Source: Corynebacterium sp. p3-SID1056
Lineage (GTDB): Bacteria > Actinomycetota > Actinomycetes > Mycobacteriales > Mycobacteriaceae
NCBI RefSeq assembly: GCF_025152525.1
Contig: NZ_JALXXL010000005.1
Span: 1-64,000 of the forward strand
DNA length: 64,000 bases
Direction: 5' to 3'
The notes under the pieces are model-generated. The model did not search any database. It saw only the letters and a list, made by a program, of their open reading frames with translations, and was not told the DNA's origin. Of this stretch, positions 18,088 to 25,653 are shown one piece after another (within the stretch, counting starts at the first letter, position 1; each line of letters starts with the position of its first letter). The position numbers were made by a program, and so were the translations under genes.

Positions 18088-18876
18088 TTAGCGGTGCTTG
18101 CCGTACACGAACGCGTCGACGCGGTAGGGAAGCGGAATACGCTGGCCACGCTCAAACCCGAGGCGTTCGTGGAGGTACCAGTCTAGGTTGGCCACCATCT
18201 TCTCGCGGGTTTTCTGGTTCGCGCGTAGCCAGTACGAGCGCGAGGCCATGAGGTCGAAGCATTCGTCAGTGGTGACGATCTGGGCCCACGTCTCGCGCAG
18301 TTCGCCTTCGAGCGCCCAGGGCCGCGCGACGGAAGGGTAGAAGCCGGCGCGCTGCACGTCGCCGGAGTGCATGATGCGGCTGAGCCTTAAGACCCAGGGG
18401 TGGTTGACGGCCAGAGTATTCCAACACAACAGCAGTTTTCCGCCCCGGCTGGTCACGCGTGCCGCCTCGGCGCTCGCGGCGGCGGTGTCGACCCAGTGCC
18501 AGGTCTGGGCACAGGTGATGGCGTCGACTGCGGCGTCGGCAAGCGCGGTGGCTTCTGCTGTGGCGCGCCAGACGGGCACCTCGGGAAGGTGCTCGCGCAG
18601 CACGCGCGTCATGTCTGCTGAGGGGTCGCAGGCGTAGACGCGCCTTTCCGAACTGCTGGCGAGCAGCTGAGTGAGCTTGCCGGTACCGGCCCCCACGTCG
18701 AGAATGCGGGCACCGCCGGCACGCTGCGGGAGCGTGCCTAACAGCGCGGGGACAGCGGGCGGGTACGAGGGGCGCACGGCGTGGTAGAGCGTTGCCCCGT
18801 TATGGAACGCGCGCGCTGAGCTGGTGCGATGTGTGTCATCGCGGAAGGCTGGCTGCTGCTTTCCACTGGGCTTCAT
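18088..18876 (-). CDS. Class I SAM-dependent methyltransferase
   Basis: 262 residues. Motif I is ARILDVGAGTGKL (residues 56-68), followed by RVYACDPSADMTRVL, then DAITCAQTWHWVD with the WHW feature of the UbiE/SmtA-like methyltransferase_11 group, and GKLLLCWN. The substrate is unknown. The gene faces der head-on with 1 nt between the stop codons, and is divergent from the esterase gene at 18917 with only 40 nt between starts, so the promoters must be very compact. Confidence 0.8.
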   Translation of the reverse strand: MKPSGKQQPAFRDDTHRTSSARAFHNGATLYHAVRPSYPPAVPALLGTLPQRAGGARILDVGAGTGKLTQLLASSSERRVYACDPSADMTRVLREHLPEVPVWRATAEATALADAAVDAITCAQTWHWVDTAAASAEAARVTSRGGKLLLCWNTLAVNHPWVLRLSRIMHSGDVQRAGFYPSVARPWALEGELRETWAQIVTTDECFDLMASRSYWLRANQKTREKMVANLDWYLHERLGFERGQRIPLPYRVDAFVYGKHR

Positions 18877-18916
18877 AATGGACTAATGTACCGGGTCGAA
18901 CGTGTTGGGAGGAACG

Positions 18917-19840
18917 ATGGCAGCACTGCGCACGGCAAGCCTGCTGGCCGCGGCCGGCGTGGTATTTTGCAGTGCTGCCTGCGCAGACGCACCGGAACAG
19001 CTTGCTGAGGTCGTGCCATCTCAAGTGCGCGACTACGTCGCCGAAGTGGAACCGTGGAGTCGCGCGGACACCCACAAACGCACAATCCAGGTTGGCGAGC
19101 GTGAGCGCAGCTACCTGCTCAGCGCGCCAGCCGGGGCGAAGGAGCGCTCCAAGCTGCCGATGATCTTTGCTTTCCACGGGTATGGGGAAGACGCAGCGTC
19201 GATACGCAAGTACTCGCGACTGGATGTGGCTGATGCGATCGTGGTGTACCTCGATGGGGTCAACCATGCGTGGGCGCCCGCACCCTACGCGAAGACTTCC
19301 GGGGGCGAGGATCTCGCGTTTGTCGACGCGGTACGCGAGGAAGTGATGCAGGAGTACTCCGTGGACAAGGCGCGCGTCTTCGCCACCGGGCTGTCCAACG
19401 GCGGCGGGTTCGCCACCTACGTAGGTTGCCAGCGACCGCAAGACTTTACCGCGGTGGCCACTGTCTCCGCTGCGTTTTACCACCGGGTTTCCGAGGGCTG
19501 CTCTTCGATTCCTATCAAACACGTGGATTTCCACGGCACGGATGATGCGGTGATGAGTTACTCGGGTGGCGAGCGGCACGACACCGCCTACGAGTCGATC
19601 GAAGCAATGCTGGAAGAGACCGCGCAGCGCAACCACTGCTCGCCCGAGTACGTGGAAAAGCCGCTCTCAGAGACCGTGTCGGAACTGCGCTGGGACGGCT
19701 GTGACGCGCCCTTGGTGCACTACCGGGTCACAGGCGGCCCGCACATTTGGCCTGGGGGCGCCTATGACAGCTCGGGTACAACGAGTCGCGGGTTTGCCAC
19801 GCGCACCCAGTTGGCGTTTTTCGGCGTGCCGATGAGCTAA
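18917..19840 (+). CDS. Esterase lipoprotein of the PHB-depolymerase/LpqC type
   Basis: 307 residues from the ATG at 18917 (GGGAGGA 5 nt upstream). A lipoprotein signal peptide ends in the lipobox-like FCSAAC, so the mature N-terminus is a lipidated cysteine on the outer face of the membrane. The alpha/beta hydrolase features are PMIFAFHGYGEDAASI (oxyanion HG), the nucleophile in FATGLSNGGGFATYVG (GLSNG), DFHGTDDAVMSYSGGE with the acid, and a C-terminal GGPHIWPGG with the His. It resembles LpqC/feruloyl-esterase-like enzymes. The natural substrate is unknown. Confidence 0.82.
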   Translation: MAALRTASLLAAAGVVFCSAACADAPEQLAEVVPSQVRDYVAEVEPWSRADTHKRTIQVGERERSYLLSAPAGAKERSKLPMIFAFHGYGEDAASIRKYSRLDVADAIVVYLDGVNHAWAPAPYAKTSGGEDLAFVDAVREEVMQEYSVDKARVFATGLSNGGGFATYVGCQRPQDFTAVATVSAAFYHRVSEGCSSIPIKHVDFHGTDDAVMSYSGGERHDTAYESIEAMLEETAQRNHCSPEYVEKPLSETVSELRWDGCDAPLVHYRVTGGPHIWPGGAYDSSGTTSRGFATRTQLAFFGVPMS

Positions 19841-19887
19841 AAATCGCAAAGAAGTTGCCCCCTTGTGCCCTATGCTTGTGCGGTGTG

Positions 19888-20832
19888 ATGCAGAATTCTC
19901 CGAGAGCAGCCGTCGTCGTGTTCAATCCTGCCAAGATCGACGAGGAGCGCCTTCGCACTGTGGTCGAGCGCCATGCGCCGAGTGATTGCCGGATTGAATG
20001 GGTAGCGACGACTCCCGACGACTCGGGAGAAGCGGAGACTGCGGCATTGCGCGGGACCGACGTTGATCTTGTGCTGGTGGCGGGCGGCGACGGCACCGTG
20101 CGCGAAGTCGGCACTGCGCTGGCCAACTCCGAGGTCGCGATGGGGATCGTGCCCACCGGGACGGGCAATCTGCTTGCGCGCAATTTGCGCCTGGAGTTGG
20201 GGCTCGAGGCGTCGGTAAGCAGAGCTTTTCGTGGCGAGCACATGCTTATCGACGTCTGCCGCGCGAAACTCCTTCGCCCCGACGGCAGCAACGAACGTCT
20301 GGGCTTCGTCGTGATGGCCGGGGTCGGGCTCGACGCGCAGATGATTGAGTACACCGATGAGGGGCTGAAACGGCGCATCGGCCCGCTGGCCTATATCTCC
20401 GGCATCGCGCGTTCGCTGCGCGGCGGTAACCGGATCAAGGTGACCTATACGGTGGATGGGCAACGCAACCACGCCGCGCGCCTCCACACACTCATCTTCG
20501 GCAATTGTGGGGAGCTGATTAATGAGATCCCGCTGCTGCCCGAAGCGCGCCCCGACGACGGACTCATCAACGCCGTGGGCATGGCTCCGCGGGGGCTGAT
20601 CGGCTGGGCCAAGATCGGGTTGAACCTGGTGGCGAATAAGGCGGCGCGGCTGCGGGGGCTCAACCCCGATCCACCGGTGATCAACTTTGCCGACTTGTTC
20701 TACTCGGAGGGCAGTCACGTCAAGGCTTCCTTTGCAGCTCCGGAGATCTTTGAGGTTGATGGTGACCCGGTTGGCGAGGTTGTTGCAGTCGAGATCTCGG
20801 TTGACCCGGGTGCGCTGAAGGTGTGCGTGTAG
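19888..20832 (+). CDS. Diacylglycerol/sphingosine kinase-family lipid kinase
   Basis: 314 residues from the ATG at 19888 (a GTG at 19885 is equally possible). The catalytic domain shows AAVVVFNPAKID, LVAGGDGTVREV (GGDGT), GIVPTGTGNLLARNL, and a C-terminal YSEGSHVKASFAAPEIFEVD with GDPVG. The family phosphorylates diacylglycerol or related lipids, and in actinobacteria some members are implicated in phosphatidylinositol mannoside and phospholipid recycling. The exact lipid cannot be read from the sequence. No membrane helix is present. Confidence 0.85.
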   Translation: MQNSPRAAVVVFNPAKIDEERLRTVVERHAPSDCRIEWVATTPDDSGEAETAALRGTDVDLVLVAGGDGTVREVGTALANSEVAMGIVPTGTGNLLARNLRLELGLEASVSRAFRGEHMLIDVCRAKLLRPDGSNERLGFVVMAGVGLDAQMIEYTDEGLKRRIGPLAYISGIARSLRGGNRIKVTYTVDGQRNHAARLHTLIFGNCGELINEIPLLPEARPDDGLINAVGMAPRGLIGWAKIGLNLVANKAARLRGLNPDPPVINFADLFYSEGSHVKASFAAPEIFEVDGDPVGEVVAVEISVDPGALKVCV

Positions 20833-20912
20833 CACGTGTTCCGGTAGCGGGTGTTCCGGGCTTGCGTCATACTGAACGCGAACCTTTAAGGACCGTACAC
20901 GGGGAGGACGCC

Positions 20913-21485
20913 GTGCGAACAGCTTTCATTGGTGGTGCCGGAGTCGCGGTCTGCGCGGTGCTCCTCGTTGGCTGCGGGGCCACAGAAGAGATCCCAACGG
21001 TGCCAGAGTTCCAATTCAAGAGCGGGACGCTTGCGATTGAGGAGTTCTCCAGCGAGTCGGTGACTGGAAACGTGTTTGATCCCTGCACTGAGATTTCTAC
21101 GGAAGAATACGAGGCGGCAGGGCTTACCGATGTCAAGCCCATGGAGAGTGAGTACGAGTTTGAGGACATCAACTCGTGCGACACGAACCTGAACGAGGCC
21201 GGTCAACGGCTCACGATCAAGGCGGGCCCGATCAGCGAAGCAGGGCTGAAGACACAGTCGGAAAACGCATTGGAATACCCCGAGTCGATCGTGCCCGGGC
21301 TGTTTACGTACACCAATGCGTTGCCGGGAGTGTGCTTTGCACAAGTAGATACCGAGCGGGGAGCGCTTGCGGTGCAGATGTCTGCGCAGGGCAGCGGCAC
21401 CGAAGACATTGATCGATGCAAGATCGCTCGGGAAACCATCGAGGACATCTACAAGGCCGTCAACACGGATGACGAGGAGCAGTAA
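20913..21485 (+). CDS. DUF3558-like lipoprotein, copy 1 of 3
   Basis: 190 residues from the GTG at 20913 (GGGGAGGAC upstream). The signal peptide ends in the lipobox LLVGC. The mature part has EFQFKSGTLAIEEF, FDPCTEISTEEYEAAGL, NSCDTN, PGVCFAQVDTERGALAV and IDRCKIARETIEDIYKAV. Four cysteines after the lipid cysteine are shared with the next two genes, suggesting two disulfides. The DPCT.I....AAGL block resembles DUF3558 lipoproteins of mycolic-acid bacteria. Function unknown. The three paralogues lie head to tail with 2-nt and 19-nt gaps. Confidence 0.78.
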   Translation: MRTAFIGGAGVAVCAVLLVGCGATEEIPTVPEFQFKSGTLAIEEFSSESVTGNVFDPCTEISTEEYEAAGLTDVKPMESEYEFEDINSCDTNLNEAGQRLTIKAGPISEAGLKTQSENALEYPESIVPGLFTYTNALPGVCFAQVDTERGALAVQMSAQGSGTEDIDRCKIARETIEDIYKAVNTDDEEQ

Positions 21486-21487
21486 GC

Positions 21488-22069
21488 ATGCGGCACAGGC
21501 CTTTCCAAACGATGCTCTGCGCCGCTGCGCTTGCACCGCTTCTGGTCTGCTGCGGGACTGCGGCTGAGGAACCGGCACCTGAGCCGGAGGCACCTCCAGC
21601 GTTCCACTTTGCCAACGGCGATCTAGTCATCAGCGAATTCGCCTCCGATGTCGTGAAGGGACACCTCTTCGACCCCTGCACGGAGATCACCGAGGAAGAG
21701 TACGCGCAAGCTGGCATCGAAGGCGTGGATACTTTTGAAAATGAATTCGGCGACGACCAAGTTGTAAAGTCGTGCACCTCAATCGAGCCGAGTGAAGACT
21801 CGAACCGACGCATCGAGGCCTCGGTCTTGAGCGAGAATTCGCTGAAGGCCTCTGGGACAAAGCAGATTGATCATCCTCAGTCCAGTGTTCCAGGCCTCTA
21901 CATAGTGAGAGAAGGCGCCGGATCTTGCCGGGCACAGGTCGACACCGAACGCGGTGCCTTTGCCATCGGTCTATGGAAAAATGACCACGAGGGGAAAGAA
22001 GACGCTGTGTGCAGGGAAGCACAGCAGGAGATGGAAAAGCTGTACGAGGCAGTCAGCGGCGACGAGTAA
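21488..22069 (+). CDS. DUF3558-like lipoprotein, copy 2 of 3
   Basis: 193 residues. The lipobox is LLVCC near residues 18-22. After a Pro/Glu-rich spacer (AEEPAPEPEAPPAFHFANGD) come VISEFASDVVKGHLFDPCTE, SCTSIE, GSCRAQVDTERGAFAIG and AVCREAQQEMEKLYEAV. The four cysteines align with copies 1 and 3. It starts 2 nt after copy 1, so the pair is probably translated together. Predicted to sit on the outer face of the cytoplasmic membrane. Confidence 0.78.
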   Translation: MRHRPFQTMLCAAALAPLLVCCGTAAEEPAPEPEAPPAFHFANGDLVISEFASDVVKGHLFDPCTEITEEEYAQAGIEGVDTFENEFGDDQVVKSCTSIEPSEDSNRRIEASVLSENSLKASGTKQIDHPQSSVPGLYIVREGAGSCRAQVDTERGAFAIGLWKNDHEGKEDAVCREAQQEMEKLYEAVSGDE

Positions 22070-22088
22070 GACGCACATGGGGGATGCA

Positions 22089-22670
22089 ATGGACAAGAAG
22101 CACTCAGCGACGTTGAGCTGTCTGGCGATTGTTGGTGCGCTGGCGGGTTGTGCGAGCGATACTGCGGAGACGGTCGCGGAGGACGCGGAAGTGCCGGCGT
22201 TTCACTTCGAAAGCGGCACGTTGGAGCTCGGGGAGTTTGACCCGGCCACGCTTGGCGACGACCTCTTCGACCCCTGCACCGAAATCTCCGCAGACGAGTT
22301 CGCGGCGGCGGGGATGACGGGGGTGGAGTCGCTGAAGGGCGGTAACGCGGCGGAGAACGGCGCGAAAGGGTGCATGGCCAATCCGGTGCTTCCAGGCACG
22401 TTCCGGACCGTTATTGCTAACCCGGCAAGTCAAGAGGTTCTCTGGTCAGAGGAGAATCGCCGTGTTTCCTCGGACTACGACTCAGCGGTTCCGGGTCTAT
22501 TTGTGCACTGGGTCGAGAACGACGTGGGGAAATCCTGTTTCGCGCAGGTAGATACTGTCAGGGGCGGGATGGCTATGTGGGTGTCGATTAGCACGCGAAG
22601 GAAAACTAACGACGACCCATGTGCGCTTGCCACAGAGTCTCTCGAAGCGCTGTATCAAGCAGCTAACTAG
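22089..22670 (+). CDS. DUF3558-like lipoprotein, copy 3 of 3
   Basis: 193 residues from the ATG at 22089, chosen because GGGGG lies 5 nt upstream. An in-frame ATG at 22077 is an alternative. The lipobox is ALAGC. Shared blocks are FHFESGTLELGEFDPATLGD, LFDPCTEISADEFAAAGMTG, GCMAN, KSCFAQVDTVRGGMAMW and DDPCALATESLEALYQA. The block around the third cysteine (C.AQVDT.RG) is the best conserved part among the three copies and may mark the ligand or fold core. Confidence 0.76.
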   Translation: MDKKHSATLSCLAIVGALAGCASDTAETVAEDAEVPAFHFESGTLELGEFDPATLGDDLFDPCTEISADEFAAAGMTGVESLKGGNAAENGAKGCMANPVLPGTFRTVIANPASQEVLWSEENRRVSSDYDSAVPGLFVHWVENDVGKSCFAQVDTVRGGMAMWVSISTRRKTNDDPCALATESLEALYQAAN

Positions 22671-22762
22671 AAAACTTGGAAAATCCACTAGCGGTGGGCA
22701 AGAAGTTTTCGTATCTTGGAGTGGACTGGTGGGGTGCCAGTTACCAAATACAAGGGGGAATT

Positions 22763-24538
22763 ATGGGGAACCGAATTAATTTGGATGTCGATGCCGTCCA
22801 TAGCGCATCCAGCCGTCTTACACAGCTCGCAGCAGAGGCCGCCGGTGACCTCGGAATTGGATCTGCAACACAGATGGCTGGTTTTTCGGTGGTGTCTGGG
22901 TTGGATGGTGTGGGGCGGACGCATTCGCGTGTGTCGTCGGGGTCTGCGCCGGAGGCGAATCGGGTGTTGGGGGAGTGGTTGCAAACAGTGGCTGATGTGC
23001 TGCGCGTCAGCGCGGAGAACACCTCGCGTGCCGATGGATCGGTTGCAGGCTTGTTGGGCTCGATTGGTGTGGTGGAGCGCTCCGGTGGTGCTGGCGCGGT
23101 TGCCGGTCTGATGGGACAGACGTTGTCGCAGTATGAGAACGCGAATTCCTTTGCCAACCCACGCCCTGCTGCGGGGGCGCAGGGTTCGCTTCCGGTGTTG
23201 CATCAGCAGTTGATGGCCACCCAGGTCGCACAGGCGACAGCGGCGGCGGCGTTTTGGGGTCAGAATGCAGCACTGGTGCAGTCGGTGGTCGCACAGTTGC
23301 CGGCGGTCGCCGGCATGCTTGCGGATTCAGCGGAAACAGCGTTCGTGGCCGGTGCGATCAATAAGCTTGGTGAGGTGTCTCGTGTGGGCCAGGAGTATGT
23401 GGCCCGTTCGGTGTTGATGCAGGGCCATGCTACCGGTCTGGCGCAGGTTGCGGGTGCGGAGCAGCTCATGGCCCATGGTGCTATGGCGGTGTGGGCTGGC
23501 CTGCCGGGGCCGTCGCGGGCGTTGTTTGAGCAGTCGTATTTGGGGGTGTTTCCGCCGAGGTTGACGGCGTCGTTGCAGGCGGCGGTACCGGTGTTTGATC
23601 GCTTGTTGCCGGATTTGGGCTCAATTCCTGGTGATGGGGTTGCGGTTGCGGATATGCCTTCCCCGCAGGTGCCGGGGTTTGGGGAGTCGCCGTTGCCGCG
23701 GACGTTGCGTGATGCGTTTACTGCTGCGGGTCTTGGTGTGTTGGGGCAGGCGGTGACGCCTTCGCAGGTGGTTGGTGAGTATGGGTTGCCCACCCCTGAG
23801 GTATTAGAGCAGGTGGCTGCGAAAACCCCTGCTGGTGCGGCCGGTACCGAGGCGGCGTCTGTGGGTTTGGGCCAGTTGGCTCCCACGGGTGCGGGTGTGG
23901 GTGCTGGGTTAGCACCGACGACTGGTGCTGGTGGTGGTGTGGGTACGTTGGGTCAGCCGGGTGCTGCTGGACTTGGCATGCCGGGTGGTCCGGGTGGTGC
24001 TGGTGTGGGTGGTGTTGCGCCTACGGTGGCTGCTGGTGCCGGTGGTGCGGGTGCGGGTGGGTCTGCTGGTGGTGTGGCTGGCCCGGTCGGTGCCGGTGCC
24101 GGTGCTGGTGCTGGTGGTGGGCGTGGGGCTGGTGCGCAAGGTGCGCGGGGGCGTGGTCGTGTACCACGTGATGCACACGCGGGTGCTGCTGTTGGTGGTG
24201 CGTTGGGTGCTGGTGCGGGCATTGCCGGTGCCGGTGCTGGTATAGGCGCTGGGCGTGGTGTCGCGGGTTTCGGTGCTGGTGTGCCAGGTGGTGCGGGCCA
24301 GGTGCCGGGTGCGGCAGCGGCCGCTGGTTCCGCTACTGGTGCGGGCGGTGGTCGTGCCGGTGGTGTGATGGCTGCCGGTCCGATGGGCGCTGGTGGTGGT
24401 CGTGGTGGTCAGGGCAAGTCGCGGGCGAAGGTCAAAGCGGTCACCAGTGCGGTGGAGCGTGATGGGAACCTGGAGGCGTTGTTGGGGCAGTCCCCGTTGG
24501 TGCTGCCGACGGTGATTGGTCACAACGTCCGCGAGTGA
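22763..24538 (+). CDS. Large Ala/Gly-rich ESX/PPE-like protein
   Basis: 591 residues from the ATG at 22763 (AAGGGGGAA upstream). Residues 1-100 are helical with WXG100-like spacing (AVHSASSRLTQLAAEAAGDL). Residues about 155-230 include HQQLMATQVAQATAAAAFWG followed by QNAALVQSVVAQL, loosely like the FGQN..AI motif of mycobacterial PPE domains. Residues about 380-560 are almost only Gly, Ala and Val (GAGAGAGAGGGRGAGAQGAR), then a basic stretch and a conserved-looking end (AVERDGNLEALLGQSPLVLP). There is no Sec signal peptide. The Gly codons are largely GGT, unlike the GGC-rich neighbours. Type VII export is inference and no ESX genes are in the window. Confidence 0.6.
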   Translation: MGNRINLDVDAVHSASSRLTQLAAEAAGDLGIGSATQMAGFSVVSGLDGVGRTHSRVSSGSAPEANRVLGEWLQTVADVLRVSAENTSRADGSVAGLLGSIGVVERSGGAGAVAGLMGQTLSQYENANSFANPRPAAGAQGSLPVLHQQLMATQVAQATAAAAFWGQNAALVQSVVAQLPAVAGMLADSAETAFVAGAINKLGEVSRVGQEYVARSVLMQGHATGLAQVAGAEQLMAHGAMAVWAGLPGPSRALFEQSYLGVFPPRLTASLQAAVPVFDRLLPDLGSIPGDGVAVADMPSPQVPGFGESPLPRTLRDAFTAAGLGVLGQAVTPSQVVGEYGLPTPEVLEQVAAKTPAGAAGTEAASVGLGQLAPTGAGVGAGLAPTTGAGGGVGTLGQPGAAGLGMPGGPGGAGVGGVAPTVAAGAGGAGAGGSAGGVAGPVGAGAGAGAGGGRGAGAQGARGRGRVPRDAHAGAAVGGALGAGAGIAGAGAGIGAGRGVAGFGAGVPGGAGQVPGAAAAAGSATGAGGGRAGGVMAAGPMGAGGGRGGQGKSRAKVKAVTSAVERDGNLEALLGQSPLVLPTVIGHNVRE

Positions 24539-24573
24539 CACACGCGTTGCCGGGGGGATGCTGCGGGTTTTCC

Positions 24574-24591
24574 AGTCCGCGGCCGCGGACT
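24574..24591. repeat. CCGCGGCCGCGG palindrome, copy 1
   Basis: A perfect 18-bp palindrome, AGTCCGCGGCCGCGGACT, 36 nt after the stop codon of the Gly-rich gene. Confidence 0.8.
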
Positions 24592-24666
24592 GTTCTGCGG
24601 GAGATGTTGCATGCACCGTTGGGTGCGGCGCACGACCGATACGGTGGGCTTCGTTTGGATTCCAGT

Positions 24667-24686
24667 GAGTCCGCGGCCGCGGACTC
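24667..24686. repeat. CCGCGGCCGCGG palindrome, copy 2
   Basis: A perfect 20-bp palindrome, GAGTCCGCGGCCGCGGACTC. A degenerate half copy (TCCGCGGCTG) follows at 24709. On both strands the core reads as Glu-Ser-Ala-Ala-Ala-Asp. Confidence 0.8.
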
Positions 24687-24769
24687 CACACTCCCTGGCG
24701 TCTTTCCGTCCGCGGCTGTGCTGTCCAAGAAGTCTTCGGACTCCGTCTCCAAAAACTTATTGGCCTCTC

Positions 24770-24930
24770 AAATGGAGCTAGCTCCATTTGGGTCCGTCCC
24801 TCCGGTAAAAGCCCAGGTCGCCATTGCGCGAAAGGGCTAAATGGAGCTAGCTCCATTTGGGGTCGCGCTGTCAGCAAAAGTCCTGGTCGTGTAAAGTTGG
24901 CTGGTCTAAACAGAGCTAGTTCCATTTGGC
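24770..24930. repeat. 69-bp tandem repeat, about 2.3 units
   Basis: Units begin at 24770, 24839 and 24908, exactly 69 bp apart. Each begins with a 20-bp palindrome (core TGGAGCTAGCTCCA) flanked by AAA and TTT. Copies 1 and 2 are perfect (copy 1 extends to 22 bp, 24769-24790) and copy 3 differs at three positions. Units 1 and 2 also share a diverged inner part (AAAAGCCCAGGTCG against AAAAGTCCTGGTCG). The third unit is cut short where the CCGCGGCCGC repeats resume. Confidence 0.8.
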
Positions 24931-24952
24931 TTATCGCCCGATCTGCTCCCAG

Positions 24953-25014
24953 CCCGCGGCCGCAGACTCCAACACTCCAACCGGAGCTGTGCTTCCAATC
25001 CGCGGCCGCAGACT
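24953..25014. repeat. CCGCGGCCGC repeats, copies 4 and 5
   Basis: Two copies of CCGCGGCCGCAGACTC (starting 24954 and 25000) are 46 bp apart. The right half has decayed from CGGAC to CAGAC, so these are imperfect palindromes. The spacer shares ACACTCC with the sequence after copy 2, so the spacer is part of the repeated unit. Confidence 0.7.
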
Positions 25015-25073
25015 CATCGTCTCCGCCTCCGTTAATGGGACGTGAACAAAGCGCACCAGCCGCGCATGCGTAA

Positions 25074-25121
25074 AACGGAGCTCCCCTCGCGGCCCATCGC
25101 CGCTGAGAGGGGAGCTCCGTT
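25074..25121 (-). terminator. Strong hairpin, probable terminator of the 25141 gene
   Basis: A perfect 15-bp stem (25074-25088 with 25107-25121, AACGGAGCTCCCCTC) is continued by an inner GCGG/CCGC stem. Read on the reverse strand it lies just after the small membrane-protein gene and ends in TTTTA. Confidence 0.7.
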
Positions 25122-25140
25122 AGATGTGGACTAAGCGCGT

Positions 25141-25341
25141 TTACGCACTGCCGCGCTTCTTCTTTTCTTGCTGGTCGTAGACGTAACCGACGGCGGCGCC
25201 GAGAATGATGCCGAGGGCGATACCGAGGGGCAGACTCAATTGGGTGATGCTCAGGCCGAGTGCGACGCCAAGGACGACGCCGACGCCAACGCCGGTCGCG
25301 AGGTGGTTGGTGTGCTTCTTTTCGTTGTTCGCTGTGGTCAT
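25141..25341 (-). CDS. Small glycine-zipper membrane protein
   Basis: 66 residues. A polar start (MTTANNEKKHTNHL) is followed by two hydrophobic segments rich in Gly and Ala with small-residue spacing (ATGVGVGVVLGVALGLSI and LPLGIALGIILGAAVGYVY) and a charged tail (DQQEKKKRGSA). This fits a two-helix membrane hairpin. The function is unknown. A longer frame upstream runs into the tRNA gene, so the ATG at 25341 is the likely start. A strong hairpin follows the gene. Confidence 0.7.
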   Translation of the reverse strand: MTTANNEKKHTNHLATGVGVGVVLGVALGLSITQLSLPLGIALGIILGAAVGYVYDQQEKKKRGSA

Positions 25342-25465
25342 GGGTATCACTACCTCCATGCATATTGGGAGATGGACTTCCGAGCGTACCGAGGTTTTGG
25401 TCAAAAAACTGTCGGCAAACCTATGCTCAGAGGGTTGTGCGACGTTCCCCTGCGAGTAGACAGCG

Positions 25466-25505
25466 AAAAGCGAGGATCCTCGGCGGTAGTGCCGAAGATC
25501 CTCGC
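25466..25505 (-). terminator. Terminator of tRNA-Pro
   Basis: A stem of 9 bp (25470-25478 with 25497-25505) plus an inner CGGC/GCCG stem. On the reverse strand it is followed by TTTT (25466-25469). It lies 6 nt after the tRNA 3' end. Confidence 0.8.
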
Positions 25506-25511
25506 ACAATG

Positions 25512-25585
25512 TCGGACTGACAGGATTTGAACCTGCGACCCCCACACCCCCAGTGTGGTGCGCTACCAAACTGCGCCACAGCCCG
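25512..25585 (-). tRNA. tRNA-Pro (anticodon GGG)
   Basis: The reverse strand folds as a tRNA. The acceptor stem is CGGGCTG/CAGTCCG with one G-T pair, the D-arm is GCGC..TTGGTA..GCGC, and the anticodon stem CCACA/TGTGG encloses the loop CTGGGGG (anticodon GGG). The T-arm has GGTTCAAATCC and the discriminator base is A. CCA is not encoded. It decodes CCC/CCU proline codons. A dedicated terminator follows. Confidence 0.95.
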
Positions 25586-25653
25586 TCCGTCGCCGCGTCT
25601 GCGGTAACTCGGTCAGATTACATCACTGTGAGCAGAAAAGGGAAACCGGCAGG

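Larger units (their letters stand above)
24539..25140. other. Repeat-filled non-coding block between convergent genes
   Basis: About 600 bp hold no gene I can support. They contain five CCGCGGCCGC-type palindromes, the 69-bp tandem repeat in the middle, and the terminator of the reverse-strand gene at 25141. Short open frames exist on both strands only because the palindromes contain no stop codons. Confidence 0.65.

Noticed and set aside
24535..24840. Possible 101-residue protein on the forward strand inside the repeat block
   Set aside because: It is made of the palindromes read in one frame, with no family resemblance and no clear ribosome site.
24574..25014. CRISPR array
   Set aside because: Repeats are palindromic, of two kinds, irregularly spaced apart from the 69-bp unit, and the spacers are related to each other. 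No cas genes are nearby.
23909..25363. Long open frame on the reverse strand opposite the Gly-rich gene and the repeats
   Set aside because: It exists because the Gly/Ala codons and palindromes leave no stop codons on the other strand. It has Thr/Ser/His-rich low complexity, no ribosome site and overlaps a better gene. Only the 23-residue periodicity was kept as an observation.
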